Of a stretch of DNA of 25,822 bases, positions 1 through 5,911 are shown piece after piece. The translations under genes and the position numbers were made by a program. The notes beneath the pieces were generated by a model. It had not been told where the DNA came from. It saw nothing but the letters and a program-made list of their open reading frames with translations, and searched no databases. This stretch comes from JBBQCW01 sp038319025 (GTDB taxonomy: Bacteria; Actinomycetota; Thermoleophilia; Solirubrobacterales; Solirubrobacteraceae), in NCBI GenBank assembly GCA_038319025.1, contig JBBQCW010000026.1, forward strand, positions 1 through 25,822, written 5' to 3'. The stretch's first letter is position 1. The number at the start of each line of letters is the position of its first letter.

Positions 1-189
1 CTCGGCGAGCATCAGCCGGCGCAGCTCGGCCTCGGCCTCGCGGCGGGTGAGGCCCTCGTCTGTGCCCACCGGGCGGACGGGGCCGACGCGGCGGCTCAAC
101 CGCCGGCCGTCGGGCAGCCGCCAGCGCCCGTACCAGGCGCCGTGCTTGGTGAAGAGCGTCCCGGTGCCGTAGGCGCGCTTGGTGCTCAT
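1..189 (-). CDS. int: Tyrosine-type site-specific integrase, N-terminal part (cut by window edge)
   Basis: Only the first 63 codons are visible; the reading frame stays open to the window edge. The product begins MSTKRAYGTGTLFTKHGAWY and continues with GRWRLPDGRRLSRRVG and a REAEAELRRL helix. This is the usual start of actinobacterial phage/ICE integrases: a short beta-sheet arm-binding segment followed by a helix leading into the SAM-like core-binding domain. The catalytic domain (R-H-R-Y) lies outside the window and cannot be checked. The ATG at 189-187 is supported by AGGAG a few bases upstream, and it overlaps the stop of the upstream excisionase-like gene (ATGA), so the two are probably translated together. 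Its place just downstream of a tRNA-Pro 3' end fits integration into that tRNA. The family call is good; the exact type of element (prophage, ICE or small island) is unknown. Confidence 0.75.
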   Translation of the reverse strand, partial: MSTKRAYGTGTLFTKHGAWYGRWRLPDGRRLSRRVGPVRPVGTDEGLTRREAEAELRRLMLAE

Positions 190-428
190 CGGTGCTCCTG
201 CTCTTTGAGCCAGTCCTCGATGCTCGAGGGCCGGTAGCGGTAGTAGCGCCCGACGGGGATGTGCGGGATCCGGTCCGCGCGGGTCTCGGCGTAGACCCAG
301 GCGGTCGTCAGGCCGAGCCACGCAGCGACAGCCGAAGCATCCAGGAGCTCCTCAGCGCCACGGGGCGGACGTGAGCAACGCGGTGCGGTGGTCAGGGGCA
401 GCTGTTCGTGCATGCCTCTCAGTCGCAC
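186..428 (-). CDS. Excisionase-like MerR/HTH_17 DNA-binding protein
   Basis: A small protein (80 aa from GTG at 428, or 75 aa from ATG at 413) whose C-terminal 55 residues form a winged-helix excisionase-type domain. The segment LLDASAVAAWLGLTTAWVY is the helix-turn-helix, followed by IPHIPVGRYYRYRPSSIEDW, the beta-wing and terminal helix of this family. Such proteins bind attachment-site DNA and direct the integrase towards excision, or act as small regulators of it. The GTG at 428 is preferred because GGGGGAGG (446-439) lies 10 bases before it, while the ATG at 413 has no well-spaced ribosome site. The frame is open further upstream but would run through the tRNA-Pro gene, which is an artefact. 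The stop overlaps the integrase start by 4 bases, an xis-int arrangement. Confidence 0.72.
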   Translation of the reverse strand: MRLRGMHEQLPLTTAPRCSRPPRGAEELLDASAVAAWLGLTTAWVYAETRADRIPHIPVGRYYRYRPSSIEDWLKEQEHR

Positions 429-453
429 GAACTCACGACCTCCCCCGGGGCAA

Positions 454-477
454 ATTGGACCCCGTATTGGACCCCGT
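454..477. repeat. Two perfect tandem copies of a 12-bp unit
   Basis: The unit ATTGGACCCCGT occurs at 454-465 and again at 466-477 with no gap. A shortened copy in the other orientation (CGGGGTCC) follows near 490-497. The repeat lies between the tRNA-Pro 3' end and the excisionase-like gene, where arm-type integrase or Xis binding sites are normally found. That role is inference. Confidence 0.6.
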
Positions 478-505
478 GGCCTTCGAGGGCGGGGTCCGGG
501 TAGCA

Positions 506-532
506 GAAAACCCTGCCAGGAGCAGGGCTTTC
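506..532 (-). terminator. Rho-independent terminator of tRNA-Pro
   Basis: On the minus strand the sequence reads GAAAGCCCTGC, a 5-nt loop TCCTG, then GCAGGGTTTTC. This gives an 11-bp stem with one G-T pair whose 3' arm ends in a T run. It starts 6 bases beyond the tRNA-Pro discriminator base, as expected for a tRNA terminator. If the element regenerates the tRNA end on integration, this hairpin would be carried by the element. Confidence 0.7.
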
Positions 533-538
533 CTGAAG

Positions 539-612
539 TCGGGGAGACAGGATTTGAACCTGCGACCGCCCGGCCCCCAGCCGGGTGCGCTACCAGACTG
601 CGCCACTCCCCG
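539..612 (-). tRNA. tRNA-Pro (anticodon GGG)
   Basis: A 74-nt cloverleaf without encoded CCA. The acceptor stem CGGGGAG pairs with CTCCCCG with discriminator A, and the C1-G72 start pair is typical of proline tRNA. The anticodon arm CCCGG-CTGGGGG-CCGGG gives anticodon GGG, and the T-arm carries TTCAAAT. Its 3' end faces the integrase/excisionase genes, so it is the probable attachment site of the element. Confidence 0.93.
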
Positions 613-624
613 TGGCCGGTGGCC

Positions 625-630
625 ATCGTA
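625..630 (-). promoter_or_regulatory. Possible -10 box for tRNA-Pro
   Basis: TACGAT on the minus strand lies 12 bases before the mature tRNA-Pro 5' end, a normal distance. No convincing -35 box is visible at 16-18 bases, so this is tentative. Confidence 0.3.
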
Positions 631-701
631 GCGGCAGCGACGTGCACTAGGCGTCCACCCCACCGTCGCTAGAACGCCCCATGAGTTGTCCCCTCGCTGT
701 G

Positions 702-715
702 CGAACATACGTTCG
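702..715. promoter_or_regulatory. Candidate LexA (SOS) box upstream of the HNH gene
   Basis: The sequence CGAAC-ATAC-GTTCG is a perfect 5-bp inverted repeat with a 4-bp spacer. It matches the Gram-positive/actinobacterial LexA operator core (GAAC-N4-GTTC) and 13 of the 14 positions of the Bacillus consensus. It ends 4 bases before the ATG at 720. Binding by LexA is inference. Confidence 0.6.
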
Positions 716-719
716 TACG

Positions 720-1295
720 ATGGCGGAGAGCCAAGACACAAAACGCTGCGGCCGATGCGCCGCTCAGAAGCCGCTCCACGACTTCGCGTGGAGACGCAAA
801 GAGCGCGGGCAGCGCGACTCCATGTGCCGACCGTGTCGCTCGGCCTACGGCAAGGAGCATTACGCGGCGCATCGCCAGCGGTATATCGATCGCGCCGGAG
901 TCTTGAAACAGCGCCTGGCCCGCGAGCGCGGGGCGTACCTGATCGAATTCTTCGCGTTGCACCCGTGCGTCGATTGTGGGGAGCGTGACCCCGTGGTGCT
1001 CGAGTTCGATCACCTCCAGGACAAGTCCTTCAACATCGGATCGGCGATCCGTGACCGCAACTGGCAGAGCATTCTCGACGAGATCGCCAAGTGCGAGGTC
1101 GTGTGCTCCAACTGCCATCGCCGCAGGACAGCAAGGCGGGGATCGTTCACTCGGTCGCTGCTTGTCGACAATGCCGCTGGCCGCGAATCGACCGACCAAA
1201 ACCAAGCGGGCGACCGGACTCGAACCGGCACTGAGAGCGTGGAAGGCTCTAGTGCAACCATTACACCACACCCGCGGGAACCTCCCGGAGTATAG
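720..1295 (+). CDS. HNH endonuclease-type protein with N-terminal zinc ribbon
   Basis: A 191-aa protein with two zinc-binding parts. Residues 10-39 hold C10-x2-C13 and C36-x2-C39, a short zinc ribbon. Residues 83-140 form an HNH nuclease fold: C83-x2-C86, the FDH motif with H98, and CSNCHRRR with C129, N131, C132 and H133. All expected metal and catalytic positions are present, so it may cleave or nick DNA. Such stand-alone proteins are common in actinobacterial genomes, phages and plasmids. ATG 720 is chosen because the conserved part begins right after it; an ATG at 681 would place the SOS-like box inside the gene. Oddly, residues 162-186 are read antisense through tRNA-Gly, so the last 30 or so residues are unlikely to be conserved. 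The true substrate is unknown. Confidence 0.7.
   Translation: MAESQDTKRCGRCAAQKPLHDFAWRRKERGQRDSMCRPCRSAYGKEHYAAHRQRYIDRAGVLKQRLARERGAYLIEFFALHPCVDCGERDPVVLEFDHLQDKSFNIGSAIRDRNWQSILDEIAKCEVVCSNCHRRRTARRGSFTRSLLVDNAAGRESTDQNQAGDRTRTGTESVEGSSATITPHPREPPGV
1205..1275 (-). tRNA. tRNA-Gly (anticodon UCC)
   Basis: A 71-nt cloverleaf. Acceptor GCGGGTG pairs with CGCCCGC, D-stem GTGT/GCAC, anticodon arm AGAGC-CTTCCAC-GCTCT gives anticodon TCC, and the T-arm has TTCGAGT. CCA is not encoded. The gene lies antisense within the 3' end of the HNH reading frame, and 27 bases past the 3' end of the SDR gene. Confidence 0.92.
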
Positions 1296-1302
1296 ATCTG
1301 CG

Positions 1303-2124
1303 TCAGCCTCCGGGCCGCGTCTCCGTCGGCACCACGCCCGAGTCATCCACGAGATTCGCCGGCGGCCACCGGCCGTACCAGTTGTCGGCGGCGCCGTCGA
1401 TCGTCACGGTCGATCCGCTCAGCGCGCGGCCCAGCGGCGAGGCCAGCAGGGCGATCAACCAGGCGAAATCGGCGACTCCGCCCAGGCGCTGGAGCGGCAC
1501 GGTGCGCGCCGCGGATTCGTACACGTTCGGCGGGTATTTGCGCAGCGACTCGGTGTCGATCCGCCCGACGGCCGCGTTGACCATCGCGATGCCGCGCGGA
1601 GCCAATTGCGCGGCGTACTGCAGCCCCATCGCCTCGACTGCGGCCCGCGCCGCTCCGGAGTGCACCATCGCCGGAAAGCCCTGGTGGGGCGACACCGTCA
1701 CGTTGACGATGCACCCGCCCTCCCCCATCACCGGCGCCGCCGCCTCGATCATCGTCAGCGTCCCCTGCAAGTTCAGCCGCATCACGGCCGCCCAGCCTTT
1801 GGCGACGATCTCCTCGGCCCGAGCAAAGTACTGGCCGCCCGCGCTACCGACCAACGTGTCAAGACGCCCGTGGCGCTCGAGAACCGCTCCCACGATGAGC
1901 GCGGCCGAGTCGGCCTCACGGATGTCCCCGCACACGTACGAGCCCAACGGCCCGATCCGATCGACCGCCTCGGCCAACACGTCCTCCCGGCGCCCCGCGA
2001 TCACGACGTGCGCCCCGCACCCCGCCAACTCCACCGCGGCGCCGAGCCCCAGGTTGGTCCCGCCACCGGTGATCAGTACGACATGACCGTCGAGCAGGCC
2101 ATCGGCGAAGATCTCTGAGGGCAC
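1303..2124 (-). CDS. Short-chain dehydrogenase/reductase, PECR (trans-2-enoyl-CoA reductase)-like
   Basis: A 273-aa Rossmann-fold SDR. TGGGTNLG (residues 19-26) is the nucleotide-binding TGxxxGxG region. The segment GGQYFARAEEIVAKGW (residues 96-111) and the HSGAARAAV motif (155-163) match mammalian peroxisomal trans-2-enoyl-CoA reductase closely, as I recall that sequence (GGQF...KGW and HSGAARAGV). At the classical YxxxK active site this protein has Ser156 and Arg160, a substitution shared with PECR, so it should not be scored as dead. The likely reaction is NADPH-dependent reduction of an enoyl-CoA or related fatty-acyl substrate, but the substrate is not shown. The C-terminus carries a short tail with NWYGRWPP. 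It is transcribed divergently from the GNAT gene (45-base gap) and may be followed by tRNA-Gly on the same strand. Confidence 0.75.
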   Translation of the reverse strand: MPSEIFADGLLDGHVVLITGGGTNLGLGAAVELAGCGAHVVIAGRREDVLAEAVDRIGPLGSYVCGDIREADSAALIVGAVLERHGRLDTLVGSAGGQYFARAEEIVAKGWAAVMRLNLQGTLTMIEAAAPVMGEGGCIVNVTVSPHQGFPAMVHSGAARAAVEAMGLQYAAQLAPRGIAMVNAAVGRIDTESLRKYPPNVYESAARTVPLQRLGGVADFAWLIALLASPLGRALSGSTVTIDGAADNWYGRWPPANLVDDSGVVPTETRPGG

Positions 2125-2169
2125 GGGCGCAGTCTACGAACCCCGGCCCGACCGTCGACCAGCCACGCC

Positions 2170-2637
2170 ATGCCCGCCTCCGACCGGCCGTTCACGATCC
2201 GCACCGCCACACCGGCCGACGCCGGCGCGATCAGCAACGTGCTCACCGACGCCGGCCTTGCTGCCTGGGCCGACTTCCTGGGCACGGCACGCATCGAGGA
2301 GGCCAACCGTGGCCGCCACCACCCTGCCGACCTGGTCGCCTCCGACGACAACGGAGTCTTCGCTTTCGTCGCCTGGGATGAGGCCACGGGGGAGATCCTG
2401 CGCCTCTACACCCACCCAAGCAGTTGGGGCCGCGGGGCGGGCGGCGCGCTGCTGGCCCGCGCCGGCGACGCGCTGCGGATCGCCGGCCGCACGCAGGCTT
2501 GGCTGAATACCGAAGAGCGCAACACCTTGGCCCGACGCTTCTACGAGCACCACGGCTGGCATGTCGACCCCCCACCCCGCGAGCGCGACTGGAACGGCGC
2601 CCACCTGCGCGAGCCGCGCTACGTCAAGGACCTGTGA
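2170..2637 (+). CDS. GNAT-family N-acetyltransferase
   Basis: A 155-aa single-domain GNAT protein, which transfers an acetyl group from acetyl-CoA to an amine. The N-terminal strand FTIRTATPADAGAI is typical. The core motif A is LRLYTHPSSWGRGAGGALL (about residues 77-95), where the R/Q-x-x-G-x-G/A pyrophosphate loop is WGRGAGG. Motif B is RTQAWLNTEERNTLARRFYE, ending in YEHHGWH. This combination resembles the small, broadly distributed GNATs of unknown or self-resistance substrate. Length is usual for the family. It is divergent from the SDR gene and is followed by about 130 bases with no recognised feature before tRNA-Trp. Confidence 0.85.
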   Translation: MPASDRPFTIRTATPADAGAISNVLTDAGLAAWADFLGTARIEEANRGRHHPADLVASDDNGVFAFVAWDEATGEILRLYTHPSSWGRGAGGALLARAGDALRIAGRTQAWLNTEERNTLARRFYEHHGWHVDPPPRERDWNGAHLREPRYVKDL

Positions 2638-2770
2638 GCCGGGTCAAGGGCGACGCTTCCGCGAATGTCACGTTGACCGGCCGTGCACCGACTTAGCTGA
2701 CCTTCGCCGAGCGCTCAACCGTTTCCCGCCCCTTCAGCGAACCATCTGGCGCTTGCGCACCAACACGCAG

Positions 2771-2841
2771 CGGGGGACCGAGGAATCGAACCTCGAGCAA
2801 GGGTTTTGGAGACCCCTATGTTGCCGTTACACCAGTCCCCC
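2771..2841 (-). tRNA. tRNA-Trp (anticodon CCA)
   Basis: A 71-nt cloverleaf: acceptor GGGGGAC/GTCCCCC with discriminator G, D-stem GTGT/ACAT with a G-U pair and a 7-nt loop, anticodon arm GGGGT-CTCCAAA-ACCCT giving CCA, and T-arm CGAGG-TTCGATT-CCTCG. G73 fits tryptophan identity. The D-arm is of the GTGTAA type seen in Gln and Gly tRNAs rather than the AGCTCA type of most bacterial tRNA-Trp. Confidence 0.85.
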
Positions 2842-2911
2842 GAGAACGCTCGGGCAGGATAGCCGCCGGGCGCGGCCGCCCGTCGCCCCGGGCGCGTAGG
2901 CTGGCGGGACC

Positions 2912-3277
2912 GTGAACGACGACGCCTCTCCCAAGCCGGTCGACGACGCGCCCCGGCGCACGCATCTGGCCAACGAGCGCACGTTCCTCGCCTGGTGGCG
3001 CAGCGGCCTGGCGGCGGTCGCCGTCGGCTTCAGCGTTGGCAAGTTCGGCCCCATCGTCACGCACGAGGCGCATTGGCCCTACTCGGTGCTCGGCGGGGGC
3101 TTGTTGCTGGTGGGCATCATGTTCATCGCCTACGGCCACATCCGCCGGCACTCGATCCGCGACGCGCTCAACCGTGGCGAGAACGTGCCGGACGACACGG
3201 CGATGATGGTCTTCATGACGGGCGTGACCGTCTTTCTCTGCATCGGTCTGTTGGTGCTGATGATCGCCACCAACTGA
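2912..3277 (+). CDS. DUF202/YidH-family small membrane protein
   Basis: A 121-aa inner-membrane protein with three predicted helices, at about residues 29-48, 58-78 and 96-118. The signature THLANERTFLAWWRSGLA (residues 17-34) is the hallmark of the DUF202/YidH family, in which a conserved NERTFLAWxR stretch leads into the first helix. The biochemical role of the family is not settled, and it is often found near envelope or transport genes. GTG at 2912 is the start that places the conserved block about 16 residues in. The gene converges with the FMN reductase, with only 3 bases between the two stops. Confidence 0.85.
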   Translation: MNDDASPKPVDDAPRRTHLANERTFLAWWRSGLAAVAVGFSVGKFGPIVTHEAHWPYSVLGGGLLLVGIMFIAYGHIRRHSIRDALNRGENVPDDTAMMVFMTGVTVFLCIGLLVLMIATN

Positions 3278-3280
3278 CCG

Positions 3281-3847
3281 TCACTCGCTGCGCAGCACGG
3301 CCAGCGCGGACGACCAGCGACCTAGCGCATCCAGCATCGCGCTCGCACCCTGTTCCATCGCTTCGTTCGGCTCCACCGCGCCGTCGTCGTCGATGAACTT
3401 GGTCACCCACGGGATCGATACGGCCTCAGGCAGCGGCATCACCGAAAGCGTCGTCAGCACCTGCTTGAGCATTTGCGCCCCACGCGTACCGGCCGACACG
3501 CCGCCGTAGCTGACGATCCCGGCCGGCTTGTACTTCCACTCCTTGTGAAGGAAGTCGATCGCGTTCTTCACCGGCGCGTTGAAGCCGTAGTTGTACTCGG
3601 GGACGACGAAGGCGAACGCATCGGCGGCTTCAACGGTGGCGGACCACTGCTTGGTGTGCTCGTGCGTGTAGCGGCCCATCGCCGGGTGGTTGGGCTCGTC
3701 CATGAACGGCAGGTTCAGCTCGGCGAGATCAGCCACCTCGACGTCGAACCCGCCGTGCTCGCGGGCGTGGCCGGCGAACCACTCGCCGACGGGCAGGCCG
3801 ACGCGCCCCGGTCGGGTGCTGGCGATGATCACGAGAAGGGTGGGCAT
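3281..3847 (-). CDS. NAD(P)H-dependent FMN reductase (flavodoxin-like fold)
   Basis: A 188-aa flavodoxin-fold oxidoreductase of the NADPH_dep_FMN_red family (ChrR/azoreductase-like). The FMN phosphate loop is ASTRPGRVG (residues 9-17). The second flavin contact is VPEYNYGFNAPVKNAID, and SYGGVSAGTRG is the third. These three motifs are diagnostic. Enzymes of this family reduce FMN or quinones, azo dyes and chromate with NAD(P)H in the cytoplasm; the physiological substrate here is unknown. ATG at 3847 is chosen because the beta-strand before the loop starts there; a further upstream ATG would only add a non-conserved 11 residues. It lies 38 bases downstream of tRNA-Leu(UAG) on the same strand and may be read from that promoter. 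Confidence 0.85.
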   Translation of the reverse strand: MPTLLVIIASTRPGRVGLPVGEWFAGHAREHGGFDVEVADLAELNLPFMDEPNHPAMGRYTHEHTKQWSATVEAADAFAFVVPEYNYGFNAPVKNAIDFLHKEWKYKPAGIVSYGGVSAGTRGAQMLKQVLTTLSVMPLPEAVSIPWVTKFIDDDGAVEPNEAMEQGASAMLDALGRWSSALAVLRSE

Positions 3848-3885
3848 CGGCCGTACGCTATTGAACGCGCTCCTCGGCAACTCAA

Positions 3886-3969
3886 TGCGGGCGGAGGGAC
3901 TTGAACCCCCAAGGCCTTTCGGCCACCGGCTCCTAAGGCCGGCGTGTCTACCAATTCCACCACGCCCGC
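3886..3969 (-). tRNA. tRNA-Leu (anticodon UAG)
   Basis: An 84-nt class II tRNA. Acceptor GCGGGCG/CGCCCGC with discriminator A, anticodon arm CCGGC-CTTAGGA-GCCGG giving TAG, a long variable arm (TGGCCGAAAGGCCT hairpin), and T-arm with TTCAAGT. The CCA is not encoded. Confidence 0.93.
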
Positions 3970-4026
3970 GGGTGGTATTACCGGCCGCGATTGGCGCACG
4001 GCCGCATGGGATTGTAGGCTGGCCGC

Positions 4027-4548
4027 ATGGCCACCGACGGCGCCCCCGACGGCGTGATCATCACCCACCCCAATCGCGACTCCGCGGCCAGCAAGTCCAC
4101 GCGGGTGATTGTCATCCTGCTGCTGCTGATTTCCGCCGTGCTGATGACCGTCGTGATGATCGGCGGCTGGGACGTTCTGCTGGGCATGAAGCCCGTCACG
4201 ATCGCTTACATCCTGATCTACCTGATGTTCGCGTTCTACGTGGGCCGCTGGAACCGGGGCGTGCTCCCGGTCATCGCGGCCCTGGCGATCATCATGGCCA
4301 TCTTCTGCGCCGTCGCCGCGCCCGAATGGTTCGCTCGTGACAAGTCCGGGTTCATCGAGCCGGCCTTGTCCAACACGACGCTCGGGCTGCTCACCGCGAT
4401 CATCATCCCGGTACAGATCCTGCTGATCGGCTTCTCCATGAGCGGGTTCCGCCAGGCGTGGAACGTCGAGGTCGAGCGGTACGAAACGGTCGAAGCCGAC
4501 CATGCGCCGCCCGCCTCTGGTGGCGGGCCGGACCCATTGCCGGCGTAG
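4027..4548 (+). CDS. Four-helix membrane protein of unknown function
   Basis: I do not recognise the family. The 173-aa product has a short polar N-terminus, then four predicted membrane helices at about residues 26-46, 56-74, 79-98 and 118-138, and an acidic, proline-rich cytoplasmic tail ending in GGGPDPLPA. A charged loop (FARDKSGFIEP) lies between helices 3 and 4. There are no cysteines or obvious catalytic motifs in the loops. The ATG at 4027 follows tRNA-Leu(UAG) on the opposite strand by 57 bases, and the stop precedes tRNA-Leu(CAA) on the same strand by 34 bases, so the gene sits alone between two leucine tRNAs. Composition and codon use look like the neighbours, so I take it as a genuine gene. 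Confidence 0.75.
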   Translation: MATDGAPDGVIITHPNRDSAASKSTRVIVILLLLISAVLMTVVMIGGWDVLLGMKPVTIAYILIYLMFAFYVGRWNRGVLPVIAALAIIMAIFCAVAAPEWFARDKSGFIEPALSNTTLGLLTAIIIPVQILLIGFSMSGFRQAWNVEVERYETVEADHAPPASGGGPDPLPA

Positions 4549-4582
4549 ACCATCTAACGTCCGCGACAGGCACAGCCTCCCT

Positions 4583-4665
4583 GCCCGGGTGGCGGAATCG
4601 GTAGACGCGGAGGCCTCAAAAGTCTCTGTCCTCTGGACGTGCGGGTTCGAGTCCCGCCCCGGGTA
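4583..4665 (+). tRNA. tRNA-Leu (anticodon CAA)
   Basis: An 83-nt class II tRNA: acceptor GCCCGGG/CCCGGGT with discriminator A (first pair G1-U72), anticodon arm GAGGC-CTCAAAA-GTCTC giving CAA, a variable arm, and T-arm GCGGG-TTCGAGT-CCCGC. CCA is not encoded. Its 3' half is overlapped on the other strand by the end of the histidine kinase gene. Confidence 0.92.
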
Positions 4666-5902
4666 CTGAAGGATCGACCCAGGCCGCGTAGCGCATCTGG
4701 AAGGTGCTCGAGGCCGTGAGCATCAAGCGCCCCCCATCCGCCTCGACGAGGTTGCGGGCCAAGTGCAGCCCGAGGCCCGTGCTCTCGGCCGAGGACACGC
4801 CGCGGGCGAACACGGACTCGCGCGCGTCCGCAGCAACACCAGCACCTTCGTCGTGCACATCCAGGGCCACGTGCCCGCCGTCCGTCCGAATCCCGGTGAC
4901 GCGCACCACGCCGGCACCGTGACGGAGCGCGTTCTCCAGCAGCACCTCCAGCGCCTGCCCGGCCGCGCCGCGGCTGGCGCGGGCGACGAGTGCCGGGCCC
5001 ACATCCACGTCTATCCGGCGCCCCTGCACTGCATACGCCCGCGCCCACCGCTGCGCATGCTCCTGAGCAAACGACCCGAGCGCCAGCGCCACCTGCTGCC
5101 CGGCCGCGCCATCCCGTGCCACACGCAGCAGGTCATCGATGATCTCCGTCAGTCGATCTGACTCACCGACGGCGTACTCAAGCTCCGGCTGCAACTCCGG
5201 CTGCTCGAGGCGCAATTGCGCGCTCTCCAAACGCACGCGCAGGGCGGTCAGCGGGGTGCGCAGTTGATGCGCCGCATCAGAGGCGAGATCGCGCTGGCGG
5301 CCAACAAGACCCGCGATGCGGCGCGCGGCGACGTTGAGGGCCCGGGCGACGGCATCGATCTCGGGGACCGATGACGCACCCGCGCGGCTGGAGAAGTCGC
5401 CCTGGCCCAGGCGATCGGCCGCCACGGCCAGATCCTCGAGCGGGGCGGCCAGCCGCCGCGCCTGGATCCCGGCGAGCAGCGCGGCAGCAAGCACGGCGCC
5501 CGCGCCGATCGCGGCGATCAGGATCCAAGAGCGTCGAACTCGATCGGTGAGCTCATTCGCGCTGGCGACGACCGTCACAACCGCGGCCGTCGATGCGCCT
5601 GAGCGTGCCGTGACGGTGGAGCCCGACGGGGTGGTGCCGAGCGCGATCACCGCGCGGTGCGGGGTGCGGATCACCACACGGTGGTGGGACCCGAGGATCT
5701 GCTTGATCACCAACGGCGGGATCGGCTGCCCTATCTCCACCCGATCGTCGGCGGCGGCGGAAATGGCGTCGGCCTCGCGAGTCAGGCGGGTCAGCTCATC
5801 GGACCGCTCCCGAGCACTCTGCACGACGCCGAGCGGAACGCCCATGATCAGCACCGCCGCGAACGCGATGGCCGCGGTTGACCGGACGAGCCGACGGCGC
5901 AC
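4616..5902 (-). CDS. Sensor histidine kinase (two-component system)
   Basis: A 428-aa membrane kinase. A first helix at residues 8-28, an extracytoplasmic sensor of about 95 residues, a second helix at 126-146, HAMP region at about 148-200, then the DHp H-box SDAAHQLRTPLTALR with phospho-acceptor H212. The ATPase domain has the N-box LLENALRHGA (N324), G1 box DEGAGV (D351) and G2 box STGLGLHLA. All key residues are present. It follows its response regulator by 9 bases from a GTG start, an operon. The last 16 residues (413-428) are encoded antisense to tRNA-Leu(CAA), and the stop lies on the tRNA anticodon loop, so the original C-terminus has probably been replaced. The signal sensed is unknown. 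Confidence 0.9.
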   Translation of the reverse strand: MRRRLVRSTAAIAFAAVLIMGVPLGVVQSARERSDELTRLTREADAISAAADDRVEIGQPIPPLVIKQILGSHHRVVIRTPHRAVIALGTTPSGSTVTARSGASTAAVVTVVASANELTDRVRRSWILIAAIGAGAVLAAALLAGIQARRLAAPLEDLAVAADRLGQGDFSSRAGASSVPEIDAVARALNVAARRIAGLVGRQRDLASDAAHQLRTPLTALRVRLESAQLRLEQPELQPELEYAVGESDRLTEIIDDLLRVARDGAAGQQVALALGSFAQEHAQRWARAYAVQGRRIDVDVGPALVARASRGAAGQALEVLLENALRHGAGVVRVTGIRTDGGHVALDVHDEGAGVAADARESVFARGVSSAESTGLGLHLARNLVEADGGRLMLTASSTFQMRYAAWVDPSVPGAGLEPARPEDRDF

Positions 5903-5911
5903 GAAAGCCCG

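Noticed and set aside
429..647. Longer N-terminus for the excisionase-like gene, reaching back to 647
   Set aside because: That extension reads straight through the tRNA-Pro gene and its terminator and has no ribosome site; the domain is complete from 428 or 413.
669..1346. Long minus-strand open frame across the HNH gene and tRNA-Gly
   Set aside because: It is antisense to the HNH protein with its intact zinc and HNH motifs, contains tRNA sequence and shows no family features.
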